From assembly GCA_963575745.1 (NCBI GenBank), contig CAUYUJ010006335.1:64001-128000 (forward strand): a DNA stretch of 64,000 nucleotides, given 5' to 3'. The notes beneath the pieces were generated by a model. The model was given only the letters and a program-made list of their open reading frames with translations, made no database searches and was not told the DNA's origin. Every line of letters begins with the position of its first letter. Position 1 is the stretch's first letter. The stretch is from Prorocentrum cordatum (lineage: Eukaryota; Sar; Dinophyceae; Prorocentrales; Prorocentraceae). A program made the position numbers and the translations under genes. Below, piece by piece: positions 40,931 to 52,450 of the stretch.

Positions 40931-41071
40931 GGCTCGTGGAGTTTCAGCCCCAGCACAAACGCCTCCAGATGATGGCGCCTAATCGAGTCTCTCGTGGCTG
41001 TAAATTTGTGCTTTCGACTCTGCTGACTCGGTTGCTGCGCTCGAGTGCCCTGCAGCTGTTGTGTAGTTCGA

Positions 41072-41337
41072 AGTTTAGCAGAAGAACTACGCAAAGCAGA
41101 AGAAACAGTGCATGAGGATATTAGTTTTTTTCGACAGTTGCGCGAATTTCAAACTGAGGTCAGGTCTTTGGCAATGAAAGAGCGAGGATACGTGTTGTGA
41201 CCGCGCTCGCGAATATACAGAGGTCTACATTCAATCTGAAGCTCGAGGCCCTGGCCAATATCTCGTCGATGCAGCAAAAGCCGTTGTATCTTGATATGAA
41301 TGTTTTCGACATTCGCTCGAGTAGTAAACCAATCTAA
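41072..41337 (+). pseudogene. Possible decayed coiled-coil coding fragment
   Basis: Two adjacent frames read protein-like sequence: SLAEELRKAEETVHEDISFF to a TGA at 41198-41200, then a shifted frame TFNLKLEALANISSMQQKP to a TAA at 41335-41337. Charged heptad-like composition suggests a remnant of a coiled-coil (gag-like) protein. No family was recognised, so this is weak. Confidence 0.25.
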
Positions 41338-41519
41338 GGTTCCTCGAGGCTGGAACGGATTTTTTCGAGGCTGGTCAATTCATTGGTGCAATCTAAAGCG
41401 CTGTGGCTGCTCCGAATCTCGAGACCAAGTTTGCCAATCGAACGCACGCAACAAAAATAATTCTGTCGCTGCTTGACGTAGTTGCGAATATGGGAGAAAT
41501 GGTTGACGCAACTGTTGAC

Positions 41520-41820
41520 CTGGCCGCGTGAGCCCGCCTTCCCGACTCGCTTGCCAGGGTCTGCCCTCCCGATCTGCCCTTTTGGTTCTACTGCGTGTTT
41601 TCTGCTCGGAGCCCCCATCCTGCTAATTTCTCCCGTGCTTCATCCTCTTCCCTCCCACTTCCATCCGTCTTCTCCACTCCTGTTTTAGGGGCTGCGCTAC
41701 ATGCGCGTGGCATATAAGGTAAATATACATACCACCAAGGGCGCTGCGATCGAAGTCGAAGAGGGCGGGTATCCAGGGCTTGTGGTATACATGTGTGTTT
41801 CATGGCACGCGAGCAGCTAA
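41520..41820 (+). repeat. ~300 bp dispersed repeat, copy 1
   Basis: It shares with 42411-42710 the order GCCCG...CCCGAC, TCTGCGT(C)GTGTTTT, GTGCTTCATCCTC, GGGGCTGC, GCGTGGCA, GATCGAAG/GACCGAAGACGAAG, GGGCGGGTATC and ATACACGTG. The copies are diverged and no ORF is conserved between them. Confidence 0.5.
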
Positions 41821-41840
41821 GAGCGGTCACTCTTGAAAAC

Positions 41841-42030
41841 ATTATCATTGTTGTTGTTGCTGCTATTATTACTGTTCATGTTGTTGTGGTTGTGGTTGTG
41901 GTTATGTTTGTGGTTGTTGTATTTGTGTAGTTGTTGATGCTGTTGTCGATGATGATGTGGTTGTTGTGGTTGTTGTTGTCGTTGTCGTTGTCGTTGCCGT
42001 TGTTGTTGGTGTTGCTGATGTGGTTATCAA
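41841..42030 (+). repeat. GTT/GTC trinucleotide-like simple repeat
   Basis: TTGTTG, GTGGTT and GTCGTT runs on the + strand; the complementary Asn/Thr-rich minus ORF is an artefact. Confidence 0.75.
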
Positions 42031-42410
42031 ACTCACATTTCCAAATAGAAGTTGCTGTTGACGTCACCCCTCCAGTGCACATTGTGCTTTCAAATCAGCG
42101 TATCATGCCGGGCACCCTGTTTTTTACAAGGGGCAGTCTTCCGCCTCAGACTGTATTGTTGTCCCCTGGTTTACAACAACAGCGGCTCGCTTCCTCACCA
42201 TGTAATTCAGAATCGCGCTTTCGCGCGGGACATTCTCACAATTTATACAGGAATCGTGCTCTCTCGTGAGACTTTCTCGCGATTGATTGAGACGCCATGC
42301 CTTCGACTCTCAGGAATCGCGCTTTCGTCCTGGCTTTGCTTACGATTTGCTCGGAAATCGCGCTAACGTTCGAAACCTCCTCGCGATTCATGCAGGACGC
42401 AGGACCCACG

Positions 42411-42710
42411 CTTCAGCAGGCCGCTTGCTCGATCTGGTCTCTTGGGCCCGTCGTCCCGACCCGCCCGTTAGGTTTTACCCGCCCGATCAGCCCGTCTGGT
42501 TCTGCGTCGTGTTTTTTGCTCCTAGCCTCCGTCCTGCTGGTGCTTCATCCTCCTCCGTCCCCGCCCATTCCGTCATCTATTGGGGCTGCACCAGTCACGC
42601 GTGGCAGGCAAGGAAGATACATCCCCCAAGCGGGTACGACCGAAGACGAAGGGCGCGGGTATCGAGGGTTTCATATACACGTGCTGATTGGCACTTTTGC
42701 GTGCAAGAAC
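42411..42710 (+). repeat. ~300 bp dispersed repeat, copy 2
   Basis: Partner of 41520-41820. The 42040-42400 stretch between them has several GAATCGCGCTTTCG-like repeats (near 42210, 42251 and 42312) and no gene. Confidence 0.5.
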
Positions 42711-42774
42711 GACTAGCCGTGCACTGACCATTTTTGTTGTTGACATTGTTGTTGAGTTCTCATTTCCAAATCAC

Positions 42775-43165
42775 AGCAGCGCAAGGCTGGGCAAAGCAAT
42801 GCGAAGCAATGTCAGTCAATGTAAAGCAGTGCAAGGCAACGCAAATCAAGCAATGCAAAACAATGCGTTGCAATTTAACGCAATTCATACCAACACAAAG
42901 CAATGCAGTAATGCGAATTAGCGCACGCGAGTGCAAAGCAATGCAGAGCAATGCAGAGCATTGAAACTTAACACAAATCAGCGATCAGCAATGTGAATAA
43001 ATGCGAAGCAACGCAAGGCAGTGCAGAGCGATGCAAACCAGTGTAGCGCAATGCGAACCTGTTCAAAGCAACGCCAAGCAGTTCTAAGCACATCATAACA
43101 ATGCAAATCAATGCAAATCATTGCCAAACAATCCAATACAACGCAATTTCGAAACAGTGTGATTA
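42775..43165 (+). repeat. Degenerate decamer satellite
   Basis: About 39 units of a 10 bp motif close to GCAATGCAAA/GCAATGCGAA run with the phase mostly kept for nearly 400 bp. Ala/Met/Gln-type ORFs here are by-products. Confidence 0.75.
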
Positions 43166-43581
43166 TAATACTGTGCGATGCAATGCAAGCGGCGATGGAC
43201 GGCGACCGATCGGCGGGCCAAGTTCCTTACAAGAGAAGTAAGAGCCCCCGAGGACAAGCACTGCGTGGGTCAAAACGAATCCGAGACCCTGGATATATAG
43301 AGCTTGAGACACCAGGACCACCAGGACGCCGTGGCCCGATGCCGCTGAATCGAAGTATCCTTAAACCGAAATGCGTTCCTACCCTAGTCCTTTTCTTTCG
43401 CACGGGCCAACACCATAGCGCGCCCGGACTGGACTGATACAGCAACGAGCGAGGAAAAGGGAGGGGAGGGAGGGGCACACGAAGGCAAGAGAGGATGATC
43501 GCAGGAAACACCGATAGGCCAACTCACGGGTCGCAGATCGGGACAGCCTGGAGCATCTGCGACGGCAGGGCTAAACCCTAT

Positions 43582-44770
43582 TCACCGAACACTTACAAGC
43601 ATTATGAATTCCCCCCCTAACAGCTGGATCGTTCTGATATCTGATTCCAGTACCCGTCGACCTCGAGGGAAATACTCGTCCAGTATATCACCCGCCTGGT
43701 TGTCAACAAATGCATCTTCGAACAGACCAGTGGTACGCAGCGTGGACAACATATGGTGTCTCATCATAGACACGTCTATCCATCATCCAGAATTCAAGCA
43801 CGTACGACAAACAAAATCTGCCCCGAATAAGCCGTGATTGCCGGCTTTGTATATGCATGTGCGATGATGCAGGTCGGTGTTCCCGAAGTCGTCCACACCT
43901 CCCCCGGTGCATCCAGAGCTATCGCAACAGATGATGGAATCCTGGTCGTCAGTGCGCCAGCACGTAATTACCACAGAAACGGATGCCCCCTATGAAAATC
44001 AACTCCGGCCTCCCATATGTATCAACATGCCAAAAGTCAGGGTCAACACAATCGCACTTTGCCAAGACCCGGTGACAACCAAGGCACTTCACGTCCCAAC
44101 ACTGACACTCCATCTCCTGGCATACCAAGCACTGGTCCAGTTCACGAGACTTCGAATGCAACTTCGCCCAAAATGTCTCCGGAACCGATTTGAAATGAGT
44201 CGCGAATCGAGAAGAATAGCGCAACGCAGCCTCGCGCCCGTCAGATAACAGCGTGGATGCTGCTCCGACCATGTGAGCATCCTCTCCATCACCGCAGCTC
44301 GTGCAATTGTCCGTGGCCCTGCCTTCGGCAACAAAGGTTGCGGCATCGGGATTGAATTCGAATATAGGCGGGGCCGCCTCGGCGATTGGCCATGGTATTC
44401 CGGGATCGAATCCACAATGACCGACAACGTCGAGCCCCAAAGAACCGATGCCGCCGTACCCAGCCTCTAAGTTGCCGAGCCTCGCACGGATGTCCTCCCA
44501 CGAGTCCAGCTTTCGCTGTTGGAAGCAACAACCTTTGTCAGGAGCTTCTCCATGCAAGCACTCGCCCGTGCCCGCCGTGGCTGAGGAAGTTGTCCTGCTA
44601 GCTGCCAACAGCTGCATTCTTCGACGCCCTTTCTGAGGACGGCTCAATTTTGTTGGAGAGTGAGGTTCAGCTGAAACCTTTTCACGATCACCAGCCGTAC
44701 ACTCGCGAGGCCGCGCAATCGCAGGAGAAGCAATGGTGGCACCATCGGGTGAGACACGTGGTTGGAACAT
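43582..44770 (-). pseudogene. Cys-rich hypothetical protein, broken or exonic
   Basis: The main ORF is 44770-43949 (273 codons): a low-complexity N-terminus, then LDSWEDIRARLGNLEAGYGGIG, and a Cys cluster CLVCQEMECQCWDVKCLGCH near 44130-44070. Cys-rich protein-like sequence continues in an overlapping frame (43974-43783: DSIICCDSSGCTG, then VCRTCLNSG) and possibly at 43773-43582. This suggests one zinc-binding protein interrupted by frameshifts or introns. I do not recognise the family. It is the best candidate in the window for non-retroelement coding sequence, but weak. Confidence 0.35.
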
Positions 44771-44779
44771 GGTTTGACC

Positions 44780-45065
44780 GTTCTTGACCCTTCCGCCCTA
44801 TCCTAGTCCTCCAAGGTCCTATTTTCTCACCCCCCCGCTGCGTCCCATTGGCCTCGCCGCCCCCTCCCACACGTCACGCCCTTCTGCTGAATCCCGGGTC
44901 CCTCCGCCTTCTTCATTGCCACGCGTCCATGCTTCGCCCCTTCATCGCCCACTGCCACCCCGACCCTGCCCACCAACGGAGTTGCCAGCAGAGACCCCCC
45001 TTGTCTTTCTTCCAGGCCCCTTCCCTTTCCATGCCCTCCTCCTCGCCGTCTCTGCGATGGGCCAT
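44780..45065 (+). repeat. Pyrimidine-rich tract, no gene
   Basis: CCCTCC/CTTCC-rich; a second such stretch is at 45570-45665. Between them (45066-45570) and from there to 45890 I see no gene or repeat of note. Confidence 0.5.
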
Positions 45066-45894
45066 TAAGCGGTGCGGTTCCATCGGCCAGAGGTCGAAGA
45101 GTTGAAATCGAGTCCGAAGGGGAAGAACGAGAAAGCAAGATGATAATGAGGGTGGGTTGAGAATGCGGCATAGGAGAGGGGGAGTTCGTGGTCGAGGCCA
45201 AAGCCGTCACTCGAGTGAGGTATTTCTATCAGGCACCTGCATGTGTTGGTACTCAGGCCATTTGGCGCATTTGTTTGTTGCAGGGGGAACGGCCAACGTC
45301 TGATGCTCTGGAACGGCCAACGTCTTTGCACTGCTTGTATCTTCCTGTTGCCGTCTTGCTCAAGTCGCACGGCGTAATCGGATTGGCCACGACGGTTATC
45401 GCAGCCTGAAAGATGACCGCGGCGTTCATGGGGAGCGGGTTGCCTGTTGAACGGATTGTCATGTATTGCGCCCTGCATCGTCATTGCACATGCAAACACA
45501 AATTCAGCACAATAATGTATGCCATATTTTTCAGACTGCTTCCAAGAGGCCTGGCCCACCTCCGTAATCTTCGCTTCATCCTTTTTTATCCTCCCTTCCC
45601 CCCCGCCCCCTTTCTCTTCCTTCCTTCGCTAACCTTCCCGCTTTCCTTTCCCTCGAAGCTGGCCTGCCAGGACCTTGGGTGCATGCCTACAGCCATCCAT
45701 ATCGTCATCGTAATATGAATGATAGGACCGCGTTGCGTATACATTCGTGTTCCGCAGGGCGCCATTTTGGTGCGTGACTTGGCTGTGCATATGTGTTGAG
45801 TACCGTGGTAGGACGCTGCCTTTCTCCCAATGGCTGCACACTCTGCCGCTGGCTCTCAAGGCTGAGCCGACCTGAGGCTACATTGGAACAGTTT

Positions 45895-46345
45895 TGGTAC
45901 CATCATGGGGTCACTCGGGGTCATCTCAGGATCTCAGGGCCCATCTTGGGGCCATCTTGAGGCCTCTAGGGCCTAACTTGAGTGCGTCTTGGGGCCATCT
46001 GGAGACCTTGTTGGGCCTTCCTCGGCGATTTGGGCAGCGTCTCGGGGCCTTTTAGGCAATTCTGGGCCCGACTTGGGCCCAGGGGCTCCAGGGTCTATCT
46101 TGAAGCGATCTTCGGGAAGCTTGGGAGCGAAAGGCGGGACAGTCAAAGCACACTGTAAGCGCTGTTATTTACCTTTTTTGGGGCCCTCTCGGTGACGTCT
46201 TGCAGCCCTTCCGGGCAATCCGGGAGGCATCTTGGGAGCGTCGTCGGCCGTCTTGGGCTCTTGAAGGCCTCGTTGGAGCCGTCTGGGGCCGGTCTCGAGG
46301 CCTCTTTGGCCGTCCTGGCCGCGCGGTGGCGTCCTGACGAGCAGA
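45895..46345 (+). repeat. Degenerate CTTGGGGCC(AT)-type short repeat
   Basis: GTCTTGGGGCC, CATCTTGGGGCC and CTCGGGGCC recur every 12-30 bp. The same motif forms 52500-52630. From 46346 to 46500 nothing is recognised. Confidence 0.6.
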
Positions 46346-46815
46346 GCGGGGCAACCTTGACCGGTCGGGGATTAGAGGGACTCCGCGCAGTTTTTTGTTG
46401 TCCCTTATAGCTCGATTACATGATATACCACTGCTTATAGCTCGATTTTCTAGTGCAATTAGCCCGTCAAGCCTTTTTGAACGACTAGTCGATAGAGTAT
46501 CAGAGAATGGTGCGTAGTATGTGCTAAGTTCTGCGACGACGTTGCTGTATGACTAAAGTCGTGCGCGGTCCGAAAGAGACCGGTACTGCAAGGCTGTTGC
46601 CCCCCCCCGCCGTCCCTGGCAGAGTGAACCTTGCAATCATTGTGAAAGGGGTGGTGGTGTGCCTGCACACGGCGGGCGGTGTGCCCGCCCCCCCGCCGTC
46701 CCCGTGAAAAGCCAGGTGCGAGGCGGTCTCGGGGCGTCCGCGCATGATCTGGAGCTTGGTGCACTGTGTACGGTAGGTTTGCGTCGTGTCGACCAGCGGC
46801 GACCCCAGCGCGGGC

Positions 46816-46910
46816 GTTCAAGGTTGAACGCCGCTGGTGACCCAGAATCGATCGATGTTGAACGATCGGACGTTTCGGCAGCGGCCGATCGTTCAAGGTT
46901 GAACGATCCC
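46816..46910 (+). repeat. Nested perfect palindromes
   Basis: TTGAACGATCGG (46858-46869) pairs perfectly with CCGATCGTTCAA (46885-46896), and GATCGTTCAA-GG-TTGAACGATC (46887-46908) is itself a palindrome. GTTCAA-GG-TTGAAC also occurs at 46816-46829. Confidence 0.75.
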
Positions 46911-47197
46911 TGCGGTGTCAAAAGCCAACGCTGGGGTCGGCACGACACGAACCTGCTGTATTTGTATAGTTTTTTTGCAGGAGACATCGGAGGGGTTCTG
47001 GCACTGCACACAGCCGGCCACATTCCGCCGTCCCCGCGGTCCCTCTCGACAGCCACTGCGAAGTGATCGTGGGTCGTCCGCGCACAATCTGGATTTTGGT
47101 CACATTGCCTTTTGTGTTGTTCCCAACCATCCTTTGGTGTCAGATCCTCTTTTTCAAAGGGGTAGCGTCCGCGTCTCCTCCTCTCCTTTCCTGTCTT

Positions 47198-47283
47198 CTC
47201 CTCTCCTCTCCTCTCCTCTCCTCTCCTCTCCTCTCCTCTCCTCTCCTCTCCTCTCCTCTCCTCTCCTCTCCTATCCTCTCCCC
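47198..47283 (+). repeat. (CTCCT)n pentanucleotide microsatellite
   Basis: Nearly perfect for about 85 bp, with degenerate flanks at 47165-47375. Confidence 0.9.
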
Positions 47284-47409
47284 TCTCGGCTCTCCTTTCC
47301 GCTCCTCTCTTCTCCTTTCCCTTTTCTCCTCTCCTCTCTTCTCCTCTCGTCTCTTCTCCTCCTCCTTACCTCTGCCCTCCGCATCAGTCGACCATTTCGG
47401 CGCATCCCT

Positions 47410-49010
47410 CACACGGCTCGTGACCCCATAGGGAGCTCCACCGAAGGCCCCAGTGGCCACGTTCGCATGTGGCCGCCCCACCCATGTGGGCACACCTCTC
47501 ACACGTTTCGTGGCCCCATCGGGAAGTCCACCTCATTTGCTAAGTGCGCATGTGGCCACCCCACCCATGTAGGCACACCCATCATACGTTTCATGGCCCC
47601 ATAGGAAACTCCACCTACGGCCCCAGTGGTCATGTTCGCATGTGGCCGCCCCACCTATTTCGGCGCACTCCTCACACGTTTCGTGGTCCCATGTGGGAGT
47701 TCACCTCAAGCCCCAGTGACCATGTTTGCATGTGGCTGCCCCACACCTTCTGGCACACCTCTCACGCGTGAGCGCCACTTGAGGCCTCAGTGGCCATGCT
47801 CGCATGTGGCCGCTCCGCCCCTTTCGGCATACCCATCACACGTTTCATGGTCACCCTGGAAGCTCCGCCTAACGCTCCAGTTGCCATGTTTGCACGTGGC
47901 CGCCCACACCCCTCGCGCGTTTCGCGGCCCCATACGGGGGCTCCACCTAAAGCTCTACTGGCGGCGTTTGCATGTGGGCGTCACATCTGTTTCGGCACAC
48001 CTCTCACACGTTTCGTGGTTCCACACGAGCGCCCCTCCTAGGGCCCCCGTTGCCATGTTCGCATGTGGGCGTCATTCTCGTTTCGGCACATCCCTCACAT
48101 GCTGCTTGTCCCCAGAGAGAGTTCCACCCAAGGCCCCCAGGGCCATGTTCACATTAGGCCACCCCGCCCATTTGGGCACACCCCTCACGCTTTTAGTGGC
48201 CTCACATGGAGCTCCATAATGGGGCCCCAGTTGCCATGTTCGCATGTGGCCGATCCACCCATTGCGGCACACCCCTGAAACGTTCCGTGGCCCCATAGAG
48301 GGCTCCAGCTACGGCCCCAGTGGCCATGTTCGCAGGTGGCCGCCCTGCCCATGTTGGCACACCCGTCACAGGTTTCATGGCCCCATAGGAAGCTCCACCG
48401 AAGGCCCAGTGGCCATGCTCGCATGTGGCCGCTCCACCAATTTCGGCACACCCCTCGCACTTTTCATGGCCCCAAAGGATGCTCCACCGAAGACCCCAGT
48501 GGCCATGTTCGCATGTGGGCGCCCCGCCCATTTCGGCACATCTCTCCCACGTTTCGTGGCCTCATGGGGAGCTTCGCCCAAGGCCCTAGTGGCAATGTTC
48601 GCATTTTGCTGCCCCTTCCATTTCCGCACACCTCTCACACGTTTCATGGCCCCACCGGGAGCTTTACCTAAGGCCCCAATGGCGTCGTTCGCATGTGGGC
48701 GTCACGTCCGTTTCGGCATACCCCTCACACGTTTCGTGGCCCCATATGGGCCCCCCACATAAGGCCCCAGTCGCGACGTTCGCAAGTGGGCGTCACGCTC
48801 GTTTCGGCATCCCCCTCACAAGTTTCGTGGCCCCATCTGGAGGCCTCAAAAGCGACGTTCGCATGGCGCCCCCCCTATTGTGCACCCCCCTCGCACGTTT
48901 AGCGGCGCCGTCGGGTTTCTACCTTCGGACTCAGTGACAGTGCCCGCATGACGGCCTCGCTCCATTTCGGCACACTCTTCACGCGCTTTGTGGCCCTATA
49001 AGGGGGCCCA
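47410..49010 (+). repeat. ~90 bp tandem repeat, about 17 copies
   Basis: Each unit has TTCGCATGTGGCCGCCCC, CATTTCGGCACACC, CTCACACGTTTCGTGG and CCCATAGGGAGCTCCACC. The TTCGCATGTGG anchors lie near 47462, 47546, 47635, 47725, 47799 and then about every 90 bp to 48860. Because 90 is a multiple of three, ORFs of 30-residue repeats run through it in several frames and on both strands. Indels between units shift the frame, so coding is unlikely. Confidence 0.8.
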
Positions 49011-49645
49011 CCGACGGCGATACCCACAACGACGATACTCACAGCTGCATACGGTTGGTTCCTTCGCCAGGATTTTTTGTTCCAACGGATTGCGCTGGCG
49101 TGTTAGCATTGCACACAGCAGACGCCCCACCATCCCTGTCACAAGCAAACGCAAAGCGATCGCGGGGCGTCCGCGCATGATCCAGATTTTTGCGCAAAGT
49201 GCACTTCGCTTTTCTATTTTGCGAGGGATGGTGAGGGGGGGGTGCCTGCATGGTCTGGGGTTTGTCGCCGGTTGGGTTGGGGGGGTCTGTACTGACCAGG
49301 AACAGAGATGTGCCCCTCGCCGAAGGGGAACAAGGGGATTGGAAGAGGAAGCTCTCTAAAGGACTTATGCCCAGAGGGCTGGTGGGATTGCATGTGGTTC
49401 TGCCTCATTTTTCTTTTACGATCGGACTTCACACCATCCCAGCTCAACCCAACCAGGTACCGCCCTCCCCCCACCCCCTCATTCTTGTCTAATGATACCA
49501 CGCGCGACCATGTGTTTACTTATCGTTTCTAAGATAATTACCCTGCGACGTACCCAACCCTTTCTATACATGTGGTGGGTACAATCGGGACCACTCAATG
49601 CTGACGGGCATGCCGAAAAACCCGCAGTGCGGAAGAAGAGCACCC

Positions 49646-50280
49646 ATCAGTGAATTCAGAGGAGCGCAGCAAGAAGAGCAGCGGCAATGCGTAAGACGTG
49701 CCTCTGCTGGGCTTCCCAGGAGCCCACGAAAGTGGCGACAGTTTCGCAGATCGCAGACCCCAGGGCACCGCGAGGTCTCGAGGTGGTCCGCGTGGGACGT
49801 ACCTCCGCTGGGCCTCCCAGGAGCCGACGAAAGTGGCGACAGTTGCGCAGATCGCAGCCTCCCAGGGCGCCGCGAAGTCTCGAGGTTGTCCGCGTGGAAC
49901 TCACCTCCGCCGGACCTCCCAGGAGCTCACGAAAGCGGCGAGAGTTGCGCAGATCGCAGCCCCACAGGCCGCCGCGAGTTCTCGAGATGGTCCGCGTGGG
50001 ACGTACCTCCGCTGGGCCTCCCAGGAGCCCACCGAAGTGGCGACAGTTGCGCAGATCGCAGCCCCTCAAGGCGCCGCGAGGTCTCGAGGTGGTCCGCGTG
50101 GGACGTACTTCCGCTGGGCCTCCCAGGAGCCCACGAAAGTGGCGACAGTTACGCAGATCGCAGCCCCCCAGAGCACCGCGAGGTCTCGAGGTAATCCGCG
50201 TGGAACCCACCTCCGCTGGGCCTCCCATGAGCCCACGAAAGTGGCGACAGTTGCGCAGATCGCAGCCCGACGGCACGAGA
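49646..50280 (+). repeat. 102 bp tandem repeat, six copies
   Basis: The CGCAGATCGCAG anchor occurs at 49745, 49846, 49948, 50050, 50152 and 50254. Units contain CTCCGCTGGGCCTCCCAGG, GAAAGTGGCGACAGTT and CCGCGAGGTCTCGAGGT. The 34-codon period yields overlapping repeat ORFs on both strands (up to 353 codons), none with a start or codon pattern that singles it out. Just upstream, 49010-49640 holds a CGTCCGCGCATGATC dispersed repeat and no gene. Confidence 0.85.
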
Positions 50281-50599
50281 GAAGAGGAGATGGGAACACA
50301 GGAAACGGGAGAGGAGGAGGGGAGGAGGGGGGAGGAGGAGGAGGAGGACGGGGCAACCACACTGCTCTATTCAAAACGCGTACCCAACCATAGAAGGGTT
50401 GATAATAATAGGTCTCACCCGCCCCCGGACTTAGCGGTACCCTCTGTCGTATTTCAATATGCAGATGATTCTACCCCATCGATGACGTCATTCGTACCAT
50501 CCCAGGCAGGCTGGTATCGCCATCCCAGGCTTCCTCTTCAAAAGTACTATGCGCGCACTCTCGTTTATCACAGTTTATTGGGTTCCAAAAATCATTTTG

Positions 50600-51190
50600 C
50601 AAAAAAGGGGACGGAGTGTACGCGCGCGCGTTGTCTTGCGCGCGTGCCGAAATCCGTCAATAACCTTGGTCACGCAAGGATTTCAAAAACGACTGCTTCG
50701 AAAACATGTCAAATCACATCGTTTCGCAACACGGATTTTCAGCATTAGCTTGAGCTCGGGCTTTTGCAGATTCTGAAGGAAACCGGCGGTTTTCAACATC
50801 TTCACTACTTGCTACCAAACGGGCCTTTCGCGCGGGCATGTCGGAACCGCAAGAACGCTCTTGCGCGTGTGCTGTCGCATGAATCCTTTTCAAAAGCCGG
50901 GACGACGTGCACTCGCGCGCACGTCGTCGCGCGCGCATGCCAGAAACCCTCAAAAACCTGGGCTTTCGTAAGGATTTCAAGATCGAGGGGCCCGAAAGCA
51001 TACAAGAACATATTGTTTTGCAACATCAGTCTTCAACAGAAAAGCCTGCGCTCTCGGCCCTGCGAATTCTCCAGAAAGCCATCGATTTTTAAGCATGTCC
51101 TTTCAATTCTGCCAAACGGGCCTCCAGCCTCGCTTGTCAAAATCTTTCGAGCGCCCTCGCGCGCGTGCTGGGGGGGGACACGATCCGTGT
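50600..51190 (+). repeat. ~295 bp diverged tandem repeat
   Basis: Shared landmarks are spaced 290-298 bp apart: AAGGATTTCAA (50680 and 50970), CCAAACGGGCCT (50816 and 51113) and TTTTCAACATCTTC-like segments. GC-rich CGCGCGC clusters lie between. No protein is seen. Confidence 0.55.
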
Positions 51191-51479
51191 CCAATAGTTA
51201 CCCTGCGGGCCACTCTCGGGCGTCGGCCGCGCTCGCGTGTCGGACTCGTTCGTTCCCAAGCTCTCATCGCCGACGCGGGGATGCCGTCATCGTCGTCGGC
51301 GTGATCAAAGTTGGCGCCGCCACTGGCCGTGCCGTCGTCGTTGTCATGATCTTCACCACTATCGTTGATTGCGGCTAAGGCCGTTCTTGAGGCCGCCTCC
51401 GTCAAGACTCGCAGCGCGCTGGTCCGAGAAGGGGGCCAGTCTTGGACCAAGCTGATGCTTCTTACTACTATATCTCGAT

Positions 51480-52100
51480 GTGTTTGGAGGAAGGACATCC
51501 ATTTATACGAAAAGCTCGCGCTTCACCAGCCAGATGCTTTACGCCATATGGGGAGTTCAAGGTCGTGTCCGCCTTCGAGATCCCATCATGTTCGAGGTTG
51601 CCGTGGTTGCGGCCAAAAACAAGCAACTCGCGAGGGAGGAAACCGAGGAGCTTGATGAGCTTGGTCGTCCTACGTCAGCCATGCCGTCGTCACGTCTGTC
51701 CTCTTCCCGTACGCGGAAGAGCCGCAACGCACGCTACCGCAATCTGTGGTCCTCATCGGTCAAATTCGTCCACCTCGCCGGCGTGCAGGTCACCCACGGC
51801 GATGGCGACTCCAGCATCGAGCGTGGCCCCAGGAAGCAACAGGAGCTCATCCACAATTATTGGGCGAAGCAGTTCCTGGCTCAGGAGGTTTCCCGGGAGG
51901 CCCAGCAACAGCTTCTACATCATTATGGGCGCCGATGGGATGTAAGTGGGCTACGTCCTCCCGACACCTCGATCTATTGCGCCTACCTGAAGCGCCGCGG
52001 CCGCTCCGCTCCGGGCCCCGATGGCATCCCGTACCCTACTCTTCTGAATTCTTCACGCTTCGCGTATCCCCACCAGCCCATCTCAAAACAGCAACTCTAG
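51480..52100 (+). pseudogene. LINE D ORF2, pre-RT region and motif 0
   Basis: A helical basic region (RKQQELIHNYWAKQFLAQEV) is followed by CAYLKRRGRSAPGPDGIPY, the APGxDG motif that opens LINE RTs. The frame stops at 52098-52100, near the insertion that separates it from the palm domain. The start is not credible; an overlapping frame (51365 on) may carry more of the same ORF. Confidence 0.6.
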
Positions 52101-52257
52101 CGAAGCATGCCGTCAGTCGTGCTTTTCAGGCGTGTTTCCGCCTGCCCCCGCATATCTCCCCTGTTCCTCCTTCCTCCCGCCTCCTTGTACATCCTCCTTG
52201 TGGTGGGAGCGGGAGAAGGACGAGGCGGAGGAGGAGGGAGAGAAAGCGCTCCTCGTG

Positions 52258-52450
52258 GTTTGAGTCGTTCGGGGTTTCTCGTCCTGGTGTGAGTCGTTCG
52301 GGCCCTTCTTCCTGGTGTGAGTCGTTCGGGCTCTTCGTGGTGTGAGTCGTTCGGGCTCTTCGTCCTGGTGTGAGTCGTTCGGGCTTCTCGTGGTGTGAGT
52401 TGTTCGGGCCCCTCGTCCTGGTGTGAGTCGTTCGGGCCCCTCCTCCTGCC
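52258..52450 (+). repeat. ~32 bp tandem repeats inside the LINE D interruption
   Basis: GTGTGAGTCGTTCGGGC(C/T)C recurs about six times. Downstream are CTTGGGGCC repeats (52500-52630) and an 87 bp unit twice in tandem (52645-52731 and 52732-52820, both with AGAAGAGGGGAGCTTT and TCAATGATTTTGGCTT). The stretch 52120-53045 is therefore a composite of repeats inserted in the RT. Confidence 0.65.

Noticed and set aside
43227-43511. Possible conserved ORF near 43.3 kb
   Set aside because: Short, no motif, no support from neighbouring frames.
45755-45790. Spliced leader match near GCGCCATTTTGGTGCG
   Set aside because: Only the CCATTTTGG core matches; flanks do not.
47626-48762. 30-residue repeat ORFs
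   Set aside because: Unit indels shift the frame; open frames follow from the 90 bp period.
49687-50748. 353-codon repeat ORF (34-residue units)
   Set aside because: Several frames on both strands are equally open through the 102 bp array. Nothing singles out one frame.
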